In this document: one piece after another, positions 8,352-18,400 of the stretch
Layout of the letters: every line of letters begins with the position of its first letter
How positions within the stretch are numbered: the first letter of the stretch is position 1
NCBI GenBank assembly: GCA_963797485.1
Contig: CAWCPF010000001.1
Span: forward strand, 186,001 to 250,000
Length of the DNA stretch: 64,000 bases
Origin: CAWAND01 sp963797485
GTDB lineage: Bacteria; Chloroflexota; Anaerolineae; Anaerolineales; E44-bin32
Direction: 5' to 3'
Position numbers and translations under genes: made by a program
The notes under the pieces: model-generated
Databases searched by the model: none
Told to the model about the DNA's origin: nothing
The model's input: only the letters and a program-made list of their open reading frames with translations

Positions 8352-9521
8352 TTACGGCCCGGCACCCGGTCCAGGCAGGCCCACAAGCCACAAGTTGCCA
8401 TCCTCGCCGGAGCGAAAGACGATCCAGGCACCATCCGGTGAAGGTTCCCAGGTGTTGTCGGCGATCGACTGAGGGAAAACCGAGCCGCTCATGAGGTCAA
8501 TCCCCTGCCCGGATCGCGCCTCGACCTGCATCAAGCGCAGCCGGCCGCCTGATGCCTCCAACGGGATGACCAACAACTCCCCTTCGGCCCGCCAGCGGAA
8601 TGCCCCAAATAACGAGAGCTTGACTGCCGGCGCGCCGTCGGTCGGGATCACCCACAGGCCATCCCTGGCGGGGTCCCCTGAGAATGTGACCGTGAGCGCC
8701 ACCCAACCTCCCGACGGGGAAACCAAAGGGCTGGCGATACGGTCCGCTTGGAACAGCAGCCGCCGGTCCGAACCATCCAGCTTCGAAACCCACAATCCGG
8801 CGGGACCGCCGGCCTGCTGCCTCCCAGAGAATAGGAGCTGTGCCTGTTTGGGCCCCCAGCCCACGAAACCGCCTCCGATGCCTCCTACCGGCCTGGTGAT
8901 TGCATGGCTGTTCAGGTCACCGATCGTCAGGTTCCAACGGCGCTTGTCAACGTTGGTCACGTCGGTCGACATGGTCTGCCAGTAGACCTGATCGCTCGCC
9001 GGGGAAAACCCGACCATTCGGCCATCAGACGGAACCGTCCATCGGCTTCCATCGGCCAGATGGGTGACGGTCACCCTGCCCGCCTGATCCGTGGCCATCC
9101 ATCCCAAGTCTCTGGAAAGCACGCCCGCGCCGGGATAGACAAGCGCGGGCGTCGTCCCATTTGTGTCTACACGAAAGATCCCAAACTCACCGCCCTGAGA
9201 AGGCCGGTCGAGGTAGTAAACCGACTGTGAGTCCGGCCCCCAGCTAGGGTCGGCACAGCAGCCGCCGCTGGTCAAGCGTTGAACCACCACCGGGGTCGGC
9301 GAGGGTGCCTGCGTCTCGGTCGAAGCCGGCGAGGCTCCGGGCGACGAGGCCGGCACCTGCGTCGATGTGAATTCGACCCTGACGGTCTCTGCGGGCCTTG
9401 GCGTGGGTGTCACGGCTTGTGAAGAAAAGCACAAAGTGAGCGCCGACAGCCCGGCCGCGCCTGCCAGGAGCCACGGCGCTCTTGGGCTAACGTGCCGGGG
9501 GCCAGGCCATGCCATAGTCAT
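8352..9521 (-). CDS. Secreted TolB-like beta-propeller (WD40-like repeat) protein
   Basis: A 389-residue exported protein. The signal region (APWLLAGAAGLSALTLC) is followed by a Pro/Thr/Ser linker, then repeated strands of the PD40/TolB type, such as CCADPSWGPDSQSVYYLD, VSPSGGWVALTV and PSPDGAWIVFRS, each with the D/S-P-D-G turn seen in TolB blades. Such propellers bind other envelope proteins; no catalytic motif is visible. It is the last protein gene of a tight minus-strand operon and overlaps the 3' end of the M23 peptidase gene by 35 bases if the first ATG is used (an alternative ATG at 9515 shortens this). Binding partner unknown. Confidence 0.75.
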   Translation of the reverse strand: MTMAWPGPRHVSPRAPWLLAGAAGLSALTLCFSSQAVTPTPRPAETVRVEFTSTQVPASSPGASPASTETQAPSPTPVVVQRLTSGGCCADPSWGPDSQSVYYLDRPSQGGEFGIFRVDTNGTTPALVYPGAGVLSRDLGWMATDQAGRVTVTHLADGSRWTVPSDGRMVGFSPASDQVYWQTMSTDVTNVDKRRWNLTIGDLNSHAITRPVGGIGGGFVGWGPKQAQLLFSGRQQAGGPAGLWVSKLDGSDRRLLFQADRIASPLVSPSGGWVALTVTFSGDPARDGLWVIPTDGAPAVKLSLFGAFRWRAEGELLVIPLEASGGRLRLMQVEARSGQGIDLMSGSVFPQSIADNTWEPSPDGAWIVFRSGEDGNLWLVGLPGPGAGP

Positions 9522-10251
9522 TTACCAGGGATCCGCCAAACGTGACGTCGGGCTGATCCAGCAAGTCCTGCCATCGCCGGGGATCGGCCAAATCCCGCTC
9601 AAATCGGACCGGCGAGCCCCCCGCCAGAGCGATGCGCTGCCAGTCGGCATCAATAAGCGGGAGAGGGTTGTAGGCCATGCGGTGACTGGGAGCATTGCGG
9701 ATTTCCAGGTGCAGGTGAGGGCGGGAAGTGCAGGTCGCGTCCGGATCCCCGCTTAGCGCCACGGGCTCCCCTGCCAGCACCTTCTGGCCCGGCCGCAGAT
9801 CGGGCCGTTTGAGCAAGTGCCCGTAGAACGAGGCATAGCCGTTGGGATGATCGATCATCAGGTTGTGGGGGCCGGCTCCGTGTGCGGTGCTGTCGACTTC
9901 ATCCACGACCCCGTCCCCAATGGCGACCACTGGTGTGCCGCACGCCGCCGCCAGGTCGACTCCAAAGTGCAGGCCCTGGCCGGCCACATACATGGAGGTC
10001 CTGAAGCGATAGGCGAACACGGTGTTGCCGTAGGGCTGGATGAACAGCCAGCTCGAGGGACCTGGCGCCCCTTCGAATGGGAGCCTGAAAGGAGCCGCCG
10101 CCTGGGCCTGCGGCTGCGTTTCGGGCCGGGCGGCCCGGGCGTCTTTGGCCGGCCCGCCCGCCGAGACCGCCAGAGCAATCAGGGCCGCTGGGCCGGCTGT
10201 GTGTCTCAGGCCCAGGCCCACCGCCGACGCCAGACGGCGCCCACGGTTCAA
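9487..10251 (-). CDS. M23 family zinc endopeptidase (LytM-type)
   Basis: A 254-residue secreted peptidoglycan endopeptidase. The N-terminal signal-like helix (AALIALAVSA) is followed by an Ala/Gln/Pro linker and the M23 core with metal ligands H95 and D99 in HFGVD and the HLH pair at 178-180. All expected catalytic residues are present, so it should be an active lysostaphin/LytM-type enzyme rather than an EnvC-like degenerate form. The ATG overlaps the stop of the GH1 gene by four bases (coupling). The cluster context (LysM lipoprotein, GH1, TolB propeller) supports an envelope-remodelling role. Confidence 0.88.
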   Translation of the reverse strand: MNRGRRLASAVGLGLRHTAGPAALIALAVSAGGPAKDARAARPETQPQAQAAAPFRLPFEGAPGPSSWLFIQPYGNTVFAYRFRTSMYVAGQGLHFGVDLAAACGTPVVAIGDGVVDEVDSTAHGAGPHNLMIDHPNGYASFYGHLLKRPDLRPGQKVLAGEPVALSGDPDATCTSRPHLHLEIRNAPSHRMAYNPLPLIDADWQRIALAGGSPVRFERDLADPRRWQDLLDQPDVTFGGSLVNDYGMAWPPAR

Positions 10252-11612
10252 AGCTGCGCCAGCCCGTCGAGCTGGCCGGGGCCGTGCAGCGGAAACAGAT
10301 CCGGGAGAACCTCGGGCGCGTATCTGGCCACCATCTCAGACGACAGAGCGTTTTCGCGACAGATTTCCGCGTAAAAGTCGGCGCTCGGGCGCTTCCGCCG
10401 TGCTTGTGTCTCGGGGTCCAGTTCCCACAACCCAAAACGCTGAGTCCAGCCACGCTCCCATTCGAAGTTGTCGGTGAGCGTCCAGTGAAAATAACCCTTC
10501 ACTTGCCAATTGGCGTTGGCCGCCCGCCAGAGCTGCCTTAGGTGGGTCGCCAGGTAGCGCGGTCGGAAACCGTCATAGGCATCCTCAGTGCCGTTCTCGG
10601 TCACGTATATTGGCAGGCGGAAAGTGTGAGCCCAGTTGAGCGCCCTCCAGAATCCGAGCGGTTGGTTGGCGATGAAGCCGGTCGGGCTGATGTCCGAATG
10701 CGGGTCGAAGCCTCCCTGGCTTAGCAGCTCCGACGGCCGCCTTGGATCAAACCGCACCGACTCTTCGGTATAGTAGTTGAGGCCCATGAAATCCTGGGTC
10801 CCAACCGCCTCCGGGATGTGTTCCCGATGTCCGAGAACAGAAAAACGTCCGTTCTTGAGGGTCCGCGGAATGGTGTCATTGAAGGCCGCCGAGCGGATGC
10901 GCGCCACCAACCGGTCAAGCGGGTTGGCCGGCTGGCGGGGTCGCATGCCCCGGTAGTGGTGGGCCATCCCCACCAGCGCGCCGGGTTGAATCCGGTGGAT
11001 TGTCCGGTACGCGGCGGCGTGCGCCCGGGTCAGGTTGGCCATGGCTTGAATTGCCATTCCGAGGTTCTGTTCGCCTGGGGGGAAGATCCCCGCCTGGTAA
11101 CCGCAGTACGCCAGCACGTTGGGCTCGTTGATCGTGACCCACAACCCGACCAGGTCTTTGAGGCGATGAACCACTCTTTCAACCAGCTTCTCGAACCGCC
11201 CGACCAACTCCACTGTCAGCCAGCCTCCACCATCATGAAACCAACTCGGATGGGTGAAGTGGTGCAGCGTGACCATGGGCATCAAGCCGCGTGCCAGCAG
11301 TCCCCTCGCCATGGCCTCGTACTGGTCAAGCGCAGATGGATCCCATTTGTCTGGTTCCGGCTCCAGACGGCTCCATTCGACGGACATCCGGTGGGCGTTC
11401 TGACCACTTTCCGCGGCCAGGTCGAAGTCATTTTCCCACCCGCCCTCCCACCAGCCGCAGGCCCGGCCCGATCGGGCCTCGCCGGCGATCCGCCCGGGGG
11501 TGGCTTCCCAGGCCGCCCAATCGCTGACCTGGTTGTCCCCTTCGACCTGATAGGATGACGTGGCTGTCCCCCACAGGAAACCCTTCGGGAAGTGGTGGGC
11601 GGCGCGAATCAC
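10248..11612 (-). CDS. Glycoside hydrolase family 1 beta-glucosidase/beta-glycosidase
   Basis: A 454-residue retaining beta-glycosidase, the usual GH1 length. It begins with the family signature FPKGFLWGTATSSYQVEG. The acid/base is E163 in TINEPN and the nucleophile E339 in VTENG; WTLTDNFEWERGW is the GH1 C-terminal substrate-site motif. No signal peptide is evident, so the enzyme is cytoplasmic and likely acts on imported disaccharides or glycosides. It sits inside an envelope operon, 9 bases downstream of the GNAT-like gene and overlapping the M23 peptidase gene. Substrate specificity (gluco, galacto, fuco) cannot be read from sequence. Confidence 0.93.
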   Translation of the reverse strand: MIRAAHHFPKGFLWGTATSSYQVEGDNQVSDWAAWEATPGRIAGEARSGRACGWWEGGWENDFDLAAESGQNAHRMSVEWSRLEPEPDKWDPSALDQYEAMARGLLARGLMPMVTLHHFTHPSWFHDGGGWLTVELVGRFEKLVERVVHRLKDLVGLWVTINEPNVLAYCGYQAGIFPPGEQNLGMAIQAMANLTRAHAAAYRTIHRIQPGALVGMAHHYRGMRPRQPANPLDRLVARIRSAAFNDTIPRTLKNGRFSVLGHREHIPEAVGTQDFMGLNYYTEESVRFDPRRPSELLSQGGFDPHSDISPTGFIANQPLGFWRALNWAHTFRLPIYVTENGTEDAYDGFRPRYLATHLRQLWRAANANWQVKGYFHWTLTDNFEWERGWTQRFGLWELDPETQARRKRPSADFYAEICRENALSSEMVARYAPEVLPDLFPLHGPGQLDGLAQL

Positions 11613-11621
11613 CTTCTCCCC

Positions 11622-12362
11622 CTAAGCGGTGAGTTTGAGATCGGCTGGGTGCACATCGGCAAGCGCAACTTCGACGCCCGTCGGCCGGAAGCCAAGCTGG
11701 AAAGCTTCGGTGCGGGCAACCGGATCCGTGCTCTCAACGATGTAGAGAGGGATCTTGCGCTCACCGAGCAGGCGGCTTACCAGCGCGGAGAGCACTGAGC
11801 GCGTGAGACGGCGCTCGCGGGCGCCGGGTGACGCCTGCAGATAGATTTCGGCAAAGCGGCGTCCGACCCAGTTGACTCCCGCGGAGGCTTGCTGGCCGTC
11901 CGCCGTCCTCACTTCATAGCGCGGCGTCTCGTCCGGCGTGGGAGCCTCAACCACAAGCACGTTCAAGGTCGGGTCGTGGCGCTCCGGCGCAAGCTGCAGG
12001 ATATCGTAGCGATGCAGATTCTCAACCTTGGCCACCCCGTTGAGCCAGGCGACCTGGTGGAAAGGGAGTCGAAGTATCGACGCGCCGGTGATGGGCAGCA
12101 CTTGATCCAGCAGGGCCATCAGCGCCACAGCTTGCCCCACAAATGGCACCAGCAGCGGCCTGAACAGGTCAAGGCCGGTCCGCGCCACCACCAGAAAGCC
12201 TTTTGGCGATCCCTGGTTGCTGGCCACAGCATACAGCTTGGTCTTGTCCGTTGGGTGGACAAGAGCGTAGTAGGCCGCGGCGGCGTCCCCGGGCGATTTC
12301 TCATCCAGGAGCTCGGCCAGTTGGTGGCGCTGGTCGGGTTCGATCTGCGTGATGCTGGTCAT
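11622..12362 (-). CDS. GNAT-like acetyltransferase-fold protein, function unknown
   Basis: A 246-residue soluble protein. The C-terminal part (AGVNWVGRRFAEIYLQASPGARERRLTRSVLSALVSRLLGERKIPLYIVESTDPVARTEA-type layout) has the strand-helix-strand order and the ending LGFRPTG typical of GNAT enzymes, where a residue pair in the last helix closes over acetyl-CoA. The pyrophosphate-binding Q/RxxGxG/A loop is not clearly conserved, so activity is uncertain. It lies between the LysM lipoprotein (13 bases upstream) and the GH1 gene. TAAAAT ends 10 bases before the ATG, so it may also have its own leaderless transcript. I cannot assign a substrate. Confidence 0.5.
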   Translation of the reverse strand: MTSITQIEPDQRHQLAELLDEKSPGDAAAAYYALVHPTDKTKLYAVASNQGSPKGFLVVARTGLDLFRPLLVPFVGQAVALMALLDQVLPITGASILRLPFHQVAWLNGVAKVENLHRYDILQLAPERHDPTLNVLVVEAPTPDETPRYEVRTADGQQASAGVNWVGRRFAEIYLQASPGARERRLTRSVLSALVSRLLGERKIPLYIVESTDPVARTEAFQLGFRPTGVEVALADVHPADLKLTA

Positions 12363-12372
12363 GACGAAGGGG

Positions 12373-12378
12373 ATTTTA
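12373..12378 (-). promoter_or_regulatory. -10 box (TAAAAT) giving a near-leaderless transcript of the GNAT-like gene
   Basis: Minus-strand TAAAAT separated by 10 bases from ATG 12362. It overlaps the 3' end of the LysM gene. No -35 partner or ribosome-binding site is visible. Confidence 0.4.
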
Positions 12379-13458
12379 TCTCAAGCTTCCGGATCGGGCG
12401 CACATCCGGCGGCAGGCACGGCTCGTGCACCTGACTTGAGGCCGAACGGCCGCCGCGATCAAGGCGCTGGAGTTGATGTGGTCTGGACAATTCGTCGCGC
12501 CTCCGCTGCGGATCTCGACGTCCATGATGGCGGGCCCGAGACTGAACACGTCAATCGAGAAAGGTTGGTCGCCCGGTTGGGATTGTTCGCCGTCAAACTG
12601 CGCCTTGGCGAAGCCGATCACCGACCCCTGCGAGTCAAGGGCCATCGCCAGCAGGCTTTGACGCCAGGGGCCACCTTGATTGTCCTGCAGCGTCACATGG
12701 ACCGTTCCCGAGGCATGGACAAACCTATGGTCATCCGAATACACAAGCGACACACCCTCGACCGCGGCCGGCAGATAACGACCCGTGGGATCAGCCACCG
12801 GCACGGCGCTTCTCAATACGGTCTGCAGGCCGGCTGCCGTCCCGAGGCCGGGCTCAAACTCGGCCATAAATGGCATGAGGCCCCCCGCAGGCACAAGGTT
12901 GAGCGGGGCGTATGCGATCTGGCTGGTGATGAGGCTTCCGGAAGCATCCACCAGGGAAAACTGCACCGAGACCGCCTCAACGGCCGTGTCGGCGGGAGCC
13001 GCCAGCGTGGCCAGGCACACCGTCCGGCCAGAGGGGGTCGCAAAACAGCGTCCATCGATGACGTCCAGCGGCCACGGCGTGGACGTTGGGAGGAGACTTT
13101 GGATGGGTTGGCCGTTCGGCCCGGGGATGTTGAGCGCTTGTCCGACGGTAAGGAAGTGCGGGTCGATATCGGGATTGGCGGCCAGAAGCTGATCAAGTTG
13201 AAGGCCGTACTTGAGAGCGATCGCCAACAATGTGTCCCCTTTTTGGACAATGTGGACGAACGGCGTCGGGCTCGGACCGGTTTCAGTCGCCGGCTGAACG
13301 ACCGCAGCCCAAGCCGTCGCGGTCGGGCTCGGACTGGCCGTGGCGTACAGTTCGAGGCTTGCCGTGGGGGTGGGACTGGTCGATTCTCGCGCCTGACAGC
13401 CGGTCGCCAGCGCCACAAGGACCAGCCCGGCCGACCCAAAATGATGCCAGGCATTCAC
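12376..13458 (-). CDS. LysM-domain lipoprotein
   Basis: A 360-residue lipoprotein with lipobox ALATGC near residue 21, a Thr/Ser/Pro linker, then one LysM domain (about residues 68-113: HIVQKGDTLLAIALKYGLQLDQL, ending in GQALNIPGP) that binds peptidoglycan glycan chains. The remaining ~230 residues look like two beta-sandwich repeats rich in short strands, resembling extracellular FxLYD-type domains, with no catalytic motif. The C-terminal 25 residues are Arg/Cys-rich, unlike the rest; a late frameshift there is possible. GTG start at 13458, eight bases after an extended -10. First gene of the envelope operon. Confidence 0.82.
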   Translation of the reverse strand: MNAWHHFGSAGLVLVALATGCQARESTSPTPTASLELYATASPSPTATAWAAVVQPATETGPSPTPFVHIVQKGDTLLAIALKYGLQLDQLLAANPDIDPHFLTVGQALNIPGPNGQPIQSLLPTSTPWPLDVIDGRCFATPSGRTVCLATLAAPADTAVEAVSVQFSLVDASGSLITSQIAYAPLNLVPAGGLMPFMAEFEPGLGTAAGLQTVLRSAVPVADPTGRYLPAAVEGVSLVYSDDHRFVHASGTVHVTLQDNQGGPWRQSLLAMALDSQGSVIGFAKAQFDGEQSQPGDQPFSIDVFSLGPAIMDVEIRSGGATNCPDHINSSALIAAAVRPQVRCTSRACRRMCARSGSLR

Positions 13459-13466
13459 CGCGGGCG

Positions 13467-13472
13467 ATTATA
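13467..13472 (-). promoter_or_regulatory. Extended -10 (TGGTATAAT) of the LysM-GH1-M23 operon, leaderless start
   Basis: Perfect TATAAT with upstream TG on the minus strand, eight bases before the GTG start. Transcription should begin at or within two bases of the start codon. Confidence 0.6.
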
Positions 13473-13506
13473 CCAAGGTAGGATAGCATCCGCGACCTAG
13501 ACGGGC

Positions 13507-13512
13507 TATAGT
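13507..13512 (+). promoter_or_regulatory. -10 box (TATAGT) of the TPR gene
   Basis: TATAGT 31 bases upstream of the GTG at 13544, in an 85-base gap shared with the divergent LysM operon promoter. Confidence 0.4.
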
Positions 13513-13543
13513 AGTTTCCCGGCCGTCTAAACTGGGGTTAGGT

Positions 13544-15359
13544 GTGGTCAATCCGTCTCAAACCATGTTGACCGAGGCCATCGGGGCGGCTCGCACCGGC
13601 GATCGGGCGCGGGCGCGCGATTTGCTGGCGCGGTTGCTCCGATCCGACTCGGCCAATGCCGAATACTGGATCTGGATGAGCGCCGTGGTGGACACACCAC
13701 GGGAAAGCATCTATTGCCTGGAGTTGGCCCTCAAGCTTGACCCGACCAACCGAGCGGCCCTGCGGGGACTGGTGGCTCTGGGTGCCCGGGAGGCGGCGGC
13801 CGGCGAGCGGCCGGTGCGCATCCCCCGAAAGCAGGCAACGGCGGCGCCCCGGGCCGCCCCGCGGCCCACTCTCAAGATCCACTGGCGCACGGTCGGCACC
13901 GGGGTCGTGGCCCTGCTTGGCCTGCTGGCCGTCGTCGGGTTTGCCTTTACGTACCGTTACCGTCCATCTACTCCTATCTTGGCGCCCACTTTGCCGCCCC
14001 CAACCTCGACCGCCAGTCCCACGCCGCTGATTCCGACTCCGACCAATACTCCCATCCCGGCGGAGACGCGCATCGTCCGCACGCCGATCCCTGCCGAGTT
14101 GGCGGGGACCCCGATCAGTCTGCTTGTCGAAGCCACCCCGACCGCCACACCAATCATCGGCTTGACGCCGCGTCCCAACTATGAAGCCTATCAATCAGGC
14201 GTGAACGCGCTGGCCCAGGGCCGCTATCAAGACAGCATCGATTTCATGGACCAGGTGATCAAGCTGGACCCGAAACTGCCCGACCCGTTCTACTTCAAGG
14301 GCGAAGCCCTGCGTTTGATGGGCCAAACAGGCCAGGCGGTCAATGCATATGATGCGGCCATCCTGGTGGACCCGGACTTCGCGCCGGCTTACCTGGGCCG
14401 GGGCCGCGCCCGGCTGGCCCTGGTGAACTCGAGGCAATCCCCCCTCTCAGGCCAGCCAGCTTTCCTCTGATTTCGACACCGCCATCAAGAAAGACCCGAC
14501 GCTTGTCGATCCGTACATTGACCAAGCCAAGTTTTTCGCCGCCCTGCGCCTGTGGAAGACGATGGAGGAGATTCTACAGAAAGCGCTGGACAACGGTCTG
14601 CGCCAGCCTCAGATTTACGTCCTTATCAGCCAGGCTCAATTCAACCGCCAGGAGTACACACAGGCCCTCGAAAGCGCCATTACGGGCAGCGCGGCCGATC
14701 CCACCAACGTGGAAGGTTACCTGGCCATCGGCAAGGCCTCGGTAGCGCTCGAGAATCCGTCCGCAGCGCTGTGGCCCCTGAGCACCTACACGGTGCTTCG
14801 GCCTGAAGATCCGGAAGGCTGGGGTTATCTTTCCTACGCCCAGGTGGCCGCCGGCGACCCCAATTCCGGGATGGCCTCGGCCACCAAATCTCTGGACCTC
14901 AACAATCACTACTCCGTCGGCTTCATTGGCCGCGCTCAAGCCGAGATCAGCCTCGGGCTCTATCAGAGCGCGGTTGACGACCTGCAAAAGGCCAGGCAGT
15001 ACGGAACGGAAACGTTTCGAATGGACATCACGCTTGGATGGGCCTATTTCTACTTGAACCGCTACGTCGACGCTCTCAAAATCACCAACCAGGCTATCGC
15101 CTTCACCAGTGACGATCTGAAGAAGGCGCAGGGCTACTCCCTGCGCGCCCAAGTGTACGAGTTGACCAATCCACCCCTGGTGGAGGAAGCCAGGCGGAAC
15201 TGGGGCTGGATCCTCGACACCCCGGGTATCTCCGACGCCCAAAGGGCCGAAGCCGAATACCACATGGCCATCCTCAACAGGGAGACACCGCCCGCCTCGC
15301 CCACTGGAACCGCCATCCACGCCACCGCCACTCCAGCGCCTGGCACGCCGACCCCCTGA
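13544..15359 (+). CDS. Membrane-anchored tetratricopeptide-repeat protein; frameshift in C6 run at 14439-14444
   Basis: Protein of about 604 residues when repaired. Residues 1-80 form a cytosolic helical region with TPR character (SANAEYWIWMSAVVDT, LELALKLDPTN). One membrane helix (about 117-136) is followed by a long Pro/Thr linker and then extracytoplasmic TPR repeats such as QGRYQDSIDFMDQVIKLDP and MGQTGQAVNAYDAAILVDP. The first frame ends at 14470. Deleting one C from the six-C run joins it to the second frame, continuing SQASQLSSDFDTAIKKDPT and further TPRs to 15359. TPR arrays scaffold protein complexes; no partner is identifiable. The histidine kinase gene follows 43 bases later. Confidence 0.82.
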
Positions 15360-15402
15360 GTAAGGGCGGCCCGGGTCCGCAAGCCGGGCAAGCCCCTCCA
15401 TC

Positions 15403-18400
15403 ATGATGGATCGTCTTCGAACTCGTCTCGGCTGGATCCTAGGGTTGGTCGCCCTGGGCGTCCTGGTTTGGCTTGCCGCCACGGAGCCACCCGGCCCCCC
15501 GCCATACTGGCCGGCACTTCTGATCGCCTTTGTCCTGGCCGGCCTCCTGGCCAGCCTGCCGTTTGCAGCTGGCGGACTTGAGACTGATTCGACCTATATC
15601 GTCGGTCTCGTGGCCGGATTGCTCTTCGGACCCGTCCAAGGCATCGGCGTGCTCGTTCCCGGCATCGCCCTAGGGAGGCTTTGGCGGGCCTGGCGGGACT
15701 CGCGGGCCGGCCCGGTGTCGCCGCCGCCAGCCGATCGCCTGAGGATGTGGGTCCCATTCGCAAGCCTGGAACTCCTGGCCGTCTTGGCCGGTCTGCTCAC
15801 TTATCAGGCTGCCGGCGGTGTGTGGCTCGGCCTGACGGGCCGGCTTCCCGGCCTGCTGCCGTCGCTGCTGTTGGGAGCCGTCTTTGTGATTGTTTATCTT
15901 GGCTCCCACCTGCTGGTGGGCAGCGCACTTGGCGAGGCCCTGCCGGCGCCAAGCGAGTTCGGCATTCTCATCGGCGGGACCTTGCTAGCACTGCCATACG
16001 CGCTGGTGACCGCTTCGGCGACCTCCAGTCTGCACGAGCCGGCCTTGATCGTGCTGGGGGGCGGCGCTGTCGTGCTGGCGGCATTCATCCGCGGCCTGGT
16101 GCTCACGCGCCGGGATCTCAGGCGCCGCCAGCTGGAGTTGTCGAGCCTGGGTCAGGTCAGCCGCGCCCTGCCGGCGAGCCTGGACCTGGAGACCCTCATG
16201 TCGGCGATCTACGCCCAGGTTAAGGACTTGGTGGGCGTCAACAACTTCTACGTCGCCCTGTACCAGCGCCAGGCGCAACTGCTGTCGTATCCCCTGGCAA
16301 TCAAAGGCGGGCAGCCCCAGCATTGGGAACCGCGCCCGCTCAGCGACCGGCTGACAGATCGGGTGATTCTGACCGGAAAACCGATCCTCATCCCCAATCA
16401 TGCTCCCAGAGCGCTCCGAGAGATGGGGCTGCCGGAGCTGGCCAACGCCCCCGAATCGTGGTTGGGGGTTCCATTGAGGGACGTTAACCAGGTGATCGGC
16501 TGTCTTTCGATCTTTCACACGCATGCCGAGGGGAACCTCACCCGCGATGATCAATCCTTGCTTGAGACCATCGCCGGCCAGGCGGCCGTGGCCATCCAAA
16601 ACGCCTTGCTCTATCAGCAATCGCAGGCGCGCGCCCGCGCGTTGGCGCAGCTGAGTGAGATCGCGGCTTCAATGAGCGCCACGCTGGACCCAGACCGGGC
16701 CATGGAGCTGGTCTGTCAGGCGCTCACTCAGGTTGGCGGCAGCTCCCAGTCTTCCATCCACCTGGCTGACGAAGTCCACGATCGCTGGTTCCTGGCCCGA
16801 TCGACCGGCTTGAACCCGCGGCTGGTGGAGCTCAACCAATCCATTCCTTTATCCGACCCGGCGCGTCGGCGCGCAATTGAAACGTCCAAACCCGTCGTCT
16901 TTGCTGACCTCGACCAGAGCGAGTTTCCTCCCGAATGGTCGGCGACCATGCTGCAAGAAGGGATCGCCGCCTTTATCGATTTTCCCCTGGTGACCCCGTC
17001 CGGCCCGATCGGCATCGCCTCGATCTACTTCCCCACCCCGCGAAAACTTCCCGAGGAGCAGATCGAGCTGCTCGAGATCCTAGTGGCGCAGGCCGCCCTG
17101 GCGGTCGCCAACGCACGCGCTCACGCCGCCACCGACCAGGCGCTCAAGCGCCAGGTGGAGCAGTTGTCGCGGCTCGAGGCCATCGGTCGCGAAATGGCCT
17201 CGACGCTTGATCCAGATAAGCTGTTCGAGACCATCCTCAACCATGCGCTGCTGGCCTCTGACGCGAGCTCCGGTTTCCTGGCCGTCGTAGAGCCTGATGA
17301 AAGGCGGTGGAAGGTGCTGGCCCGAAGGGACACCGGGGGGGAAGACGAGCCGGGCTTGCTCCCGATGGTCTTCAGTATCGATGACCGCGCCACTATGGAT
17401 GTACTCCGAAGGGGGGAGAGTCTCAATCTGGGCCAGGCCGTCGAGCATGCCCCCAGCGCTTCCTGGCGCAGCCCGTCGGCCCGGAGCCTGCTGGCGGTCC
17501 CCATACTGCGATGGGGGCGCCAGATGGGCATGATCGCCGTCGAGAGCCCGGATCCGGGCGCGTTCGGACCCGACCACGAGCGGTTCATGAATCAACTGGC
17601 TGCAGATGCCGCCGTCGCCATGACCAACGCGTCTCTGTATCAGCAGCTGGAAGCCAACCTATTGGAGCAATCCCTCCTATACCAGGCGAGCGTCCAGATC
17701 GCCAACACCATGGATGTCGGATCAGTGGCCCTGGCAGTCGCGGACAGCCTGGCCGTGGCGCTTTCGGCCGACGGCGCCAGTATGTACCGTTGGGACCCGG
17801 ACCAGCAGCAGCTGGTCACCTTGGCGATGGTCGTGGATGGCCGCCCGTATCCGACGCCCGAGCCCGCTCTCATCACCGCCGCGTTGGCCCCGGCACTGAT
17901 ACGCTGCGTGGTCGATTCAATCCCGGCCCATTTGTCCGATAGCTCATCCCAGGACCCGCTCGACCGCGCCTACCTCACCGACATCCGCCATGCACGCTCG
18001 CTGCTGGCGATCCCGCTGCTGTTTGGGCAGCCATCCGAACGGGCTGATCGAAGTCTTCCATCGGTCCGAGCTGAGTTATGACGACAACCAGCTGCGAGCC
18101 GCCCAGACGATTGCCAGCCAGGCGGCCGTGGCCCTGGAAAACACCGACTTGTTCCGCCGAGTCCGAGAAAGCCAGGAGCGGCTGCTTTCGGTGCTCAATT
18201 CCACCCAAGAAGGCATGATCATGCTAGACGAATCTGGCCGGGTCGTGGTCGCCAACCGGCAATGGGAGAACTTCACGCATGTCGGGCTTGACCAATGGGT
18301 AGGCAACAGCATCATCGACATGAACCTGGGCCTGGCCGACAGACTGGGATACCGTCAGGGAGAATTCGAGGCGCTTATCGGTTCGGCTCGGCGCGGCATG

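Noticed and set aside
14439..14444. Programmed frameshifting at the C6 run of the TPR gene and similar sites
   Set aside because: The break sites share no slippery heptamer, stop-codon context or downstream structure, and occur in genes never known to use frameshifting. Assembly error fits better.
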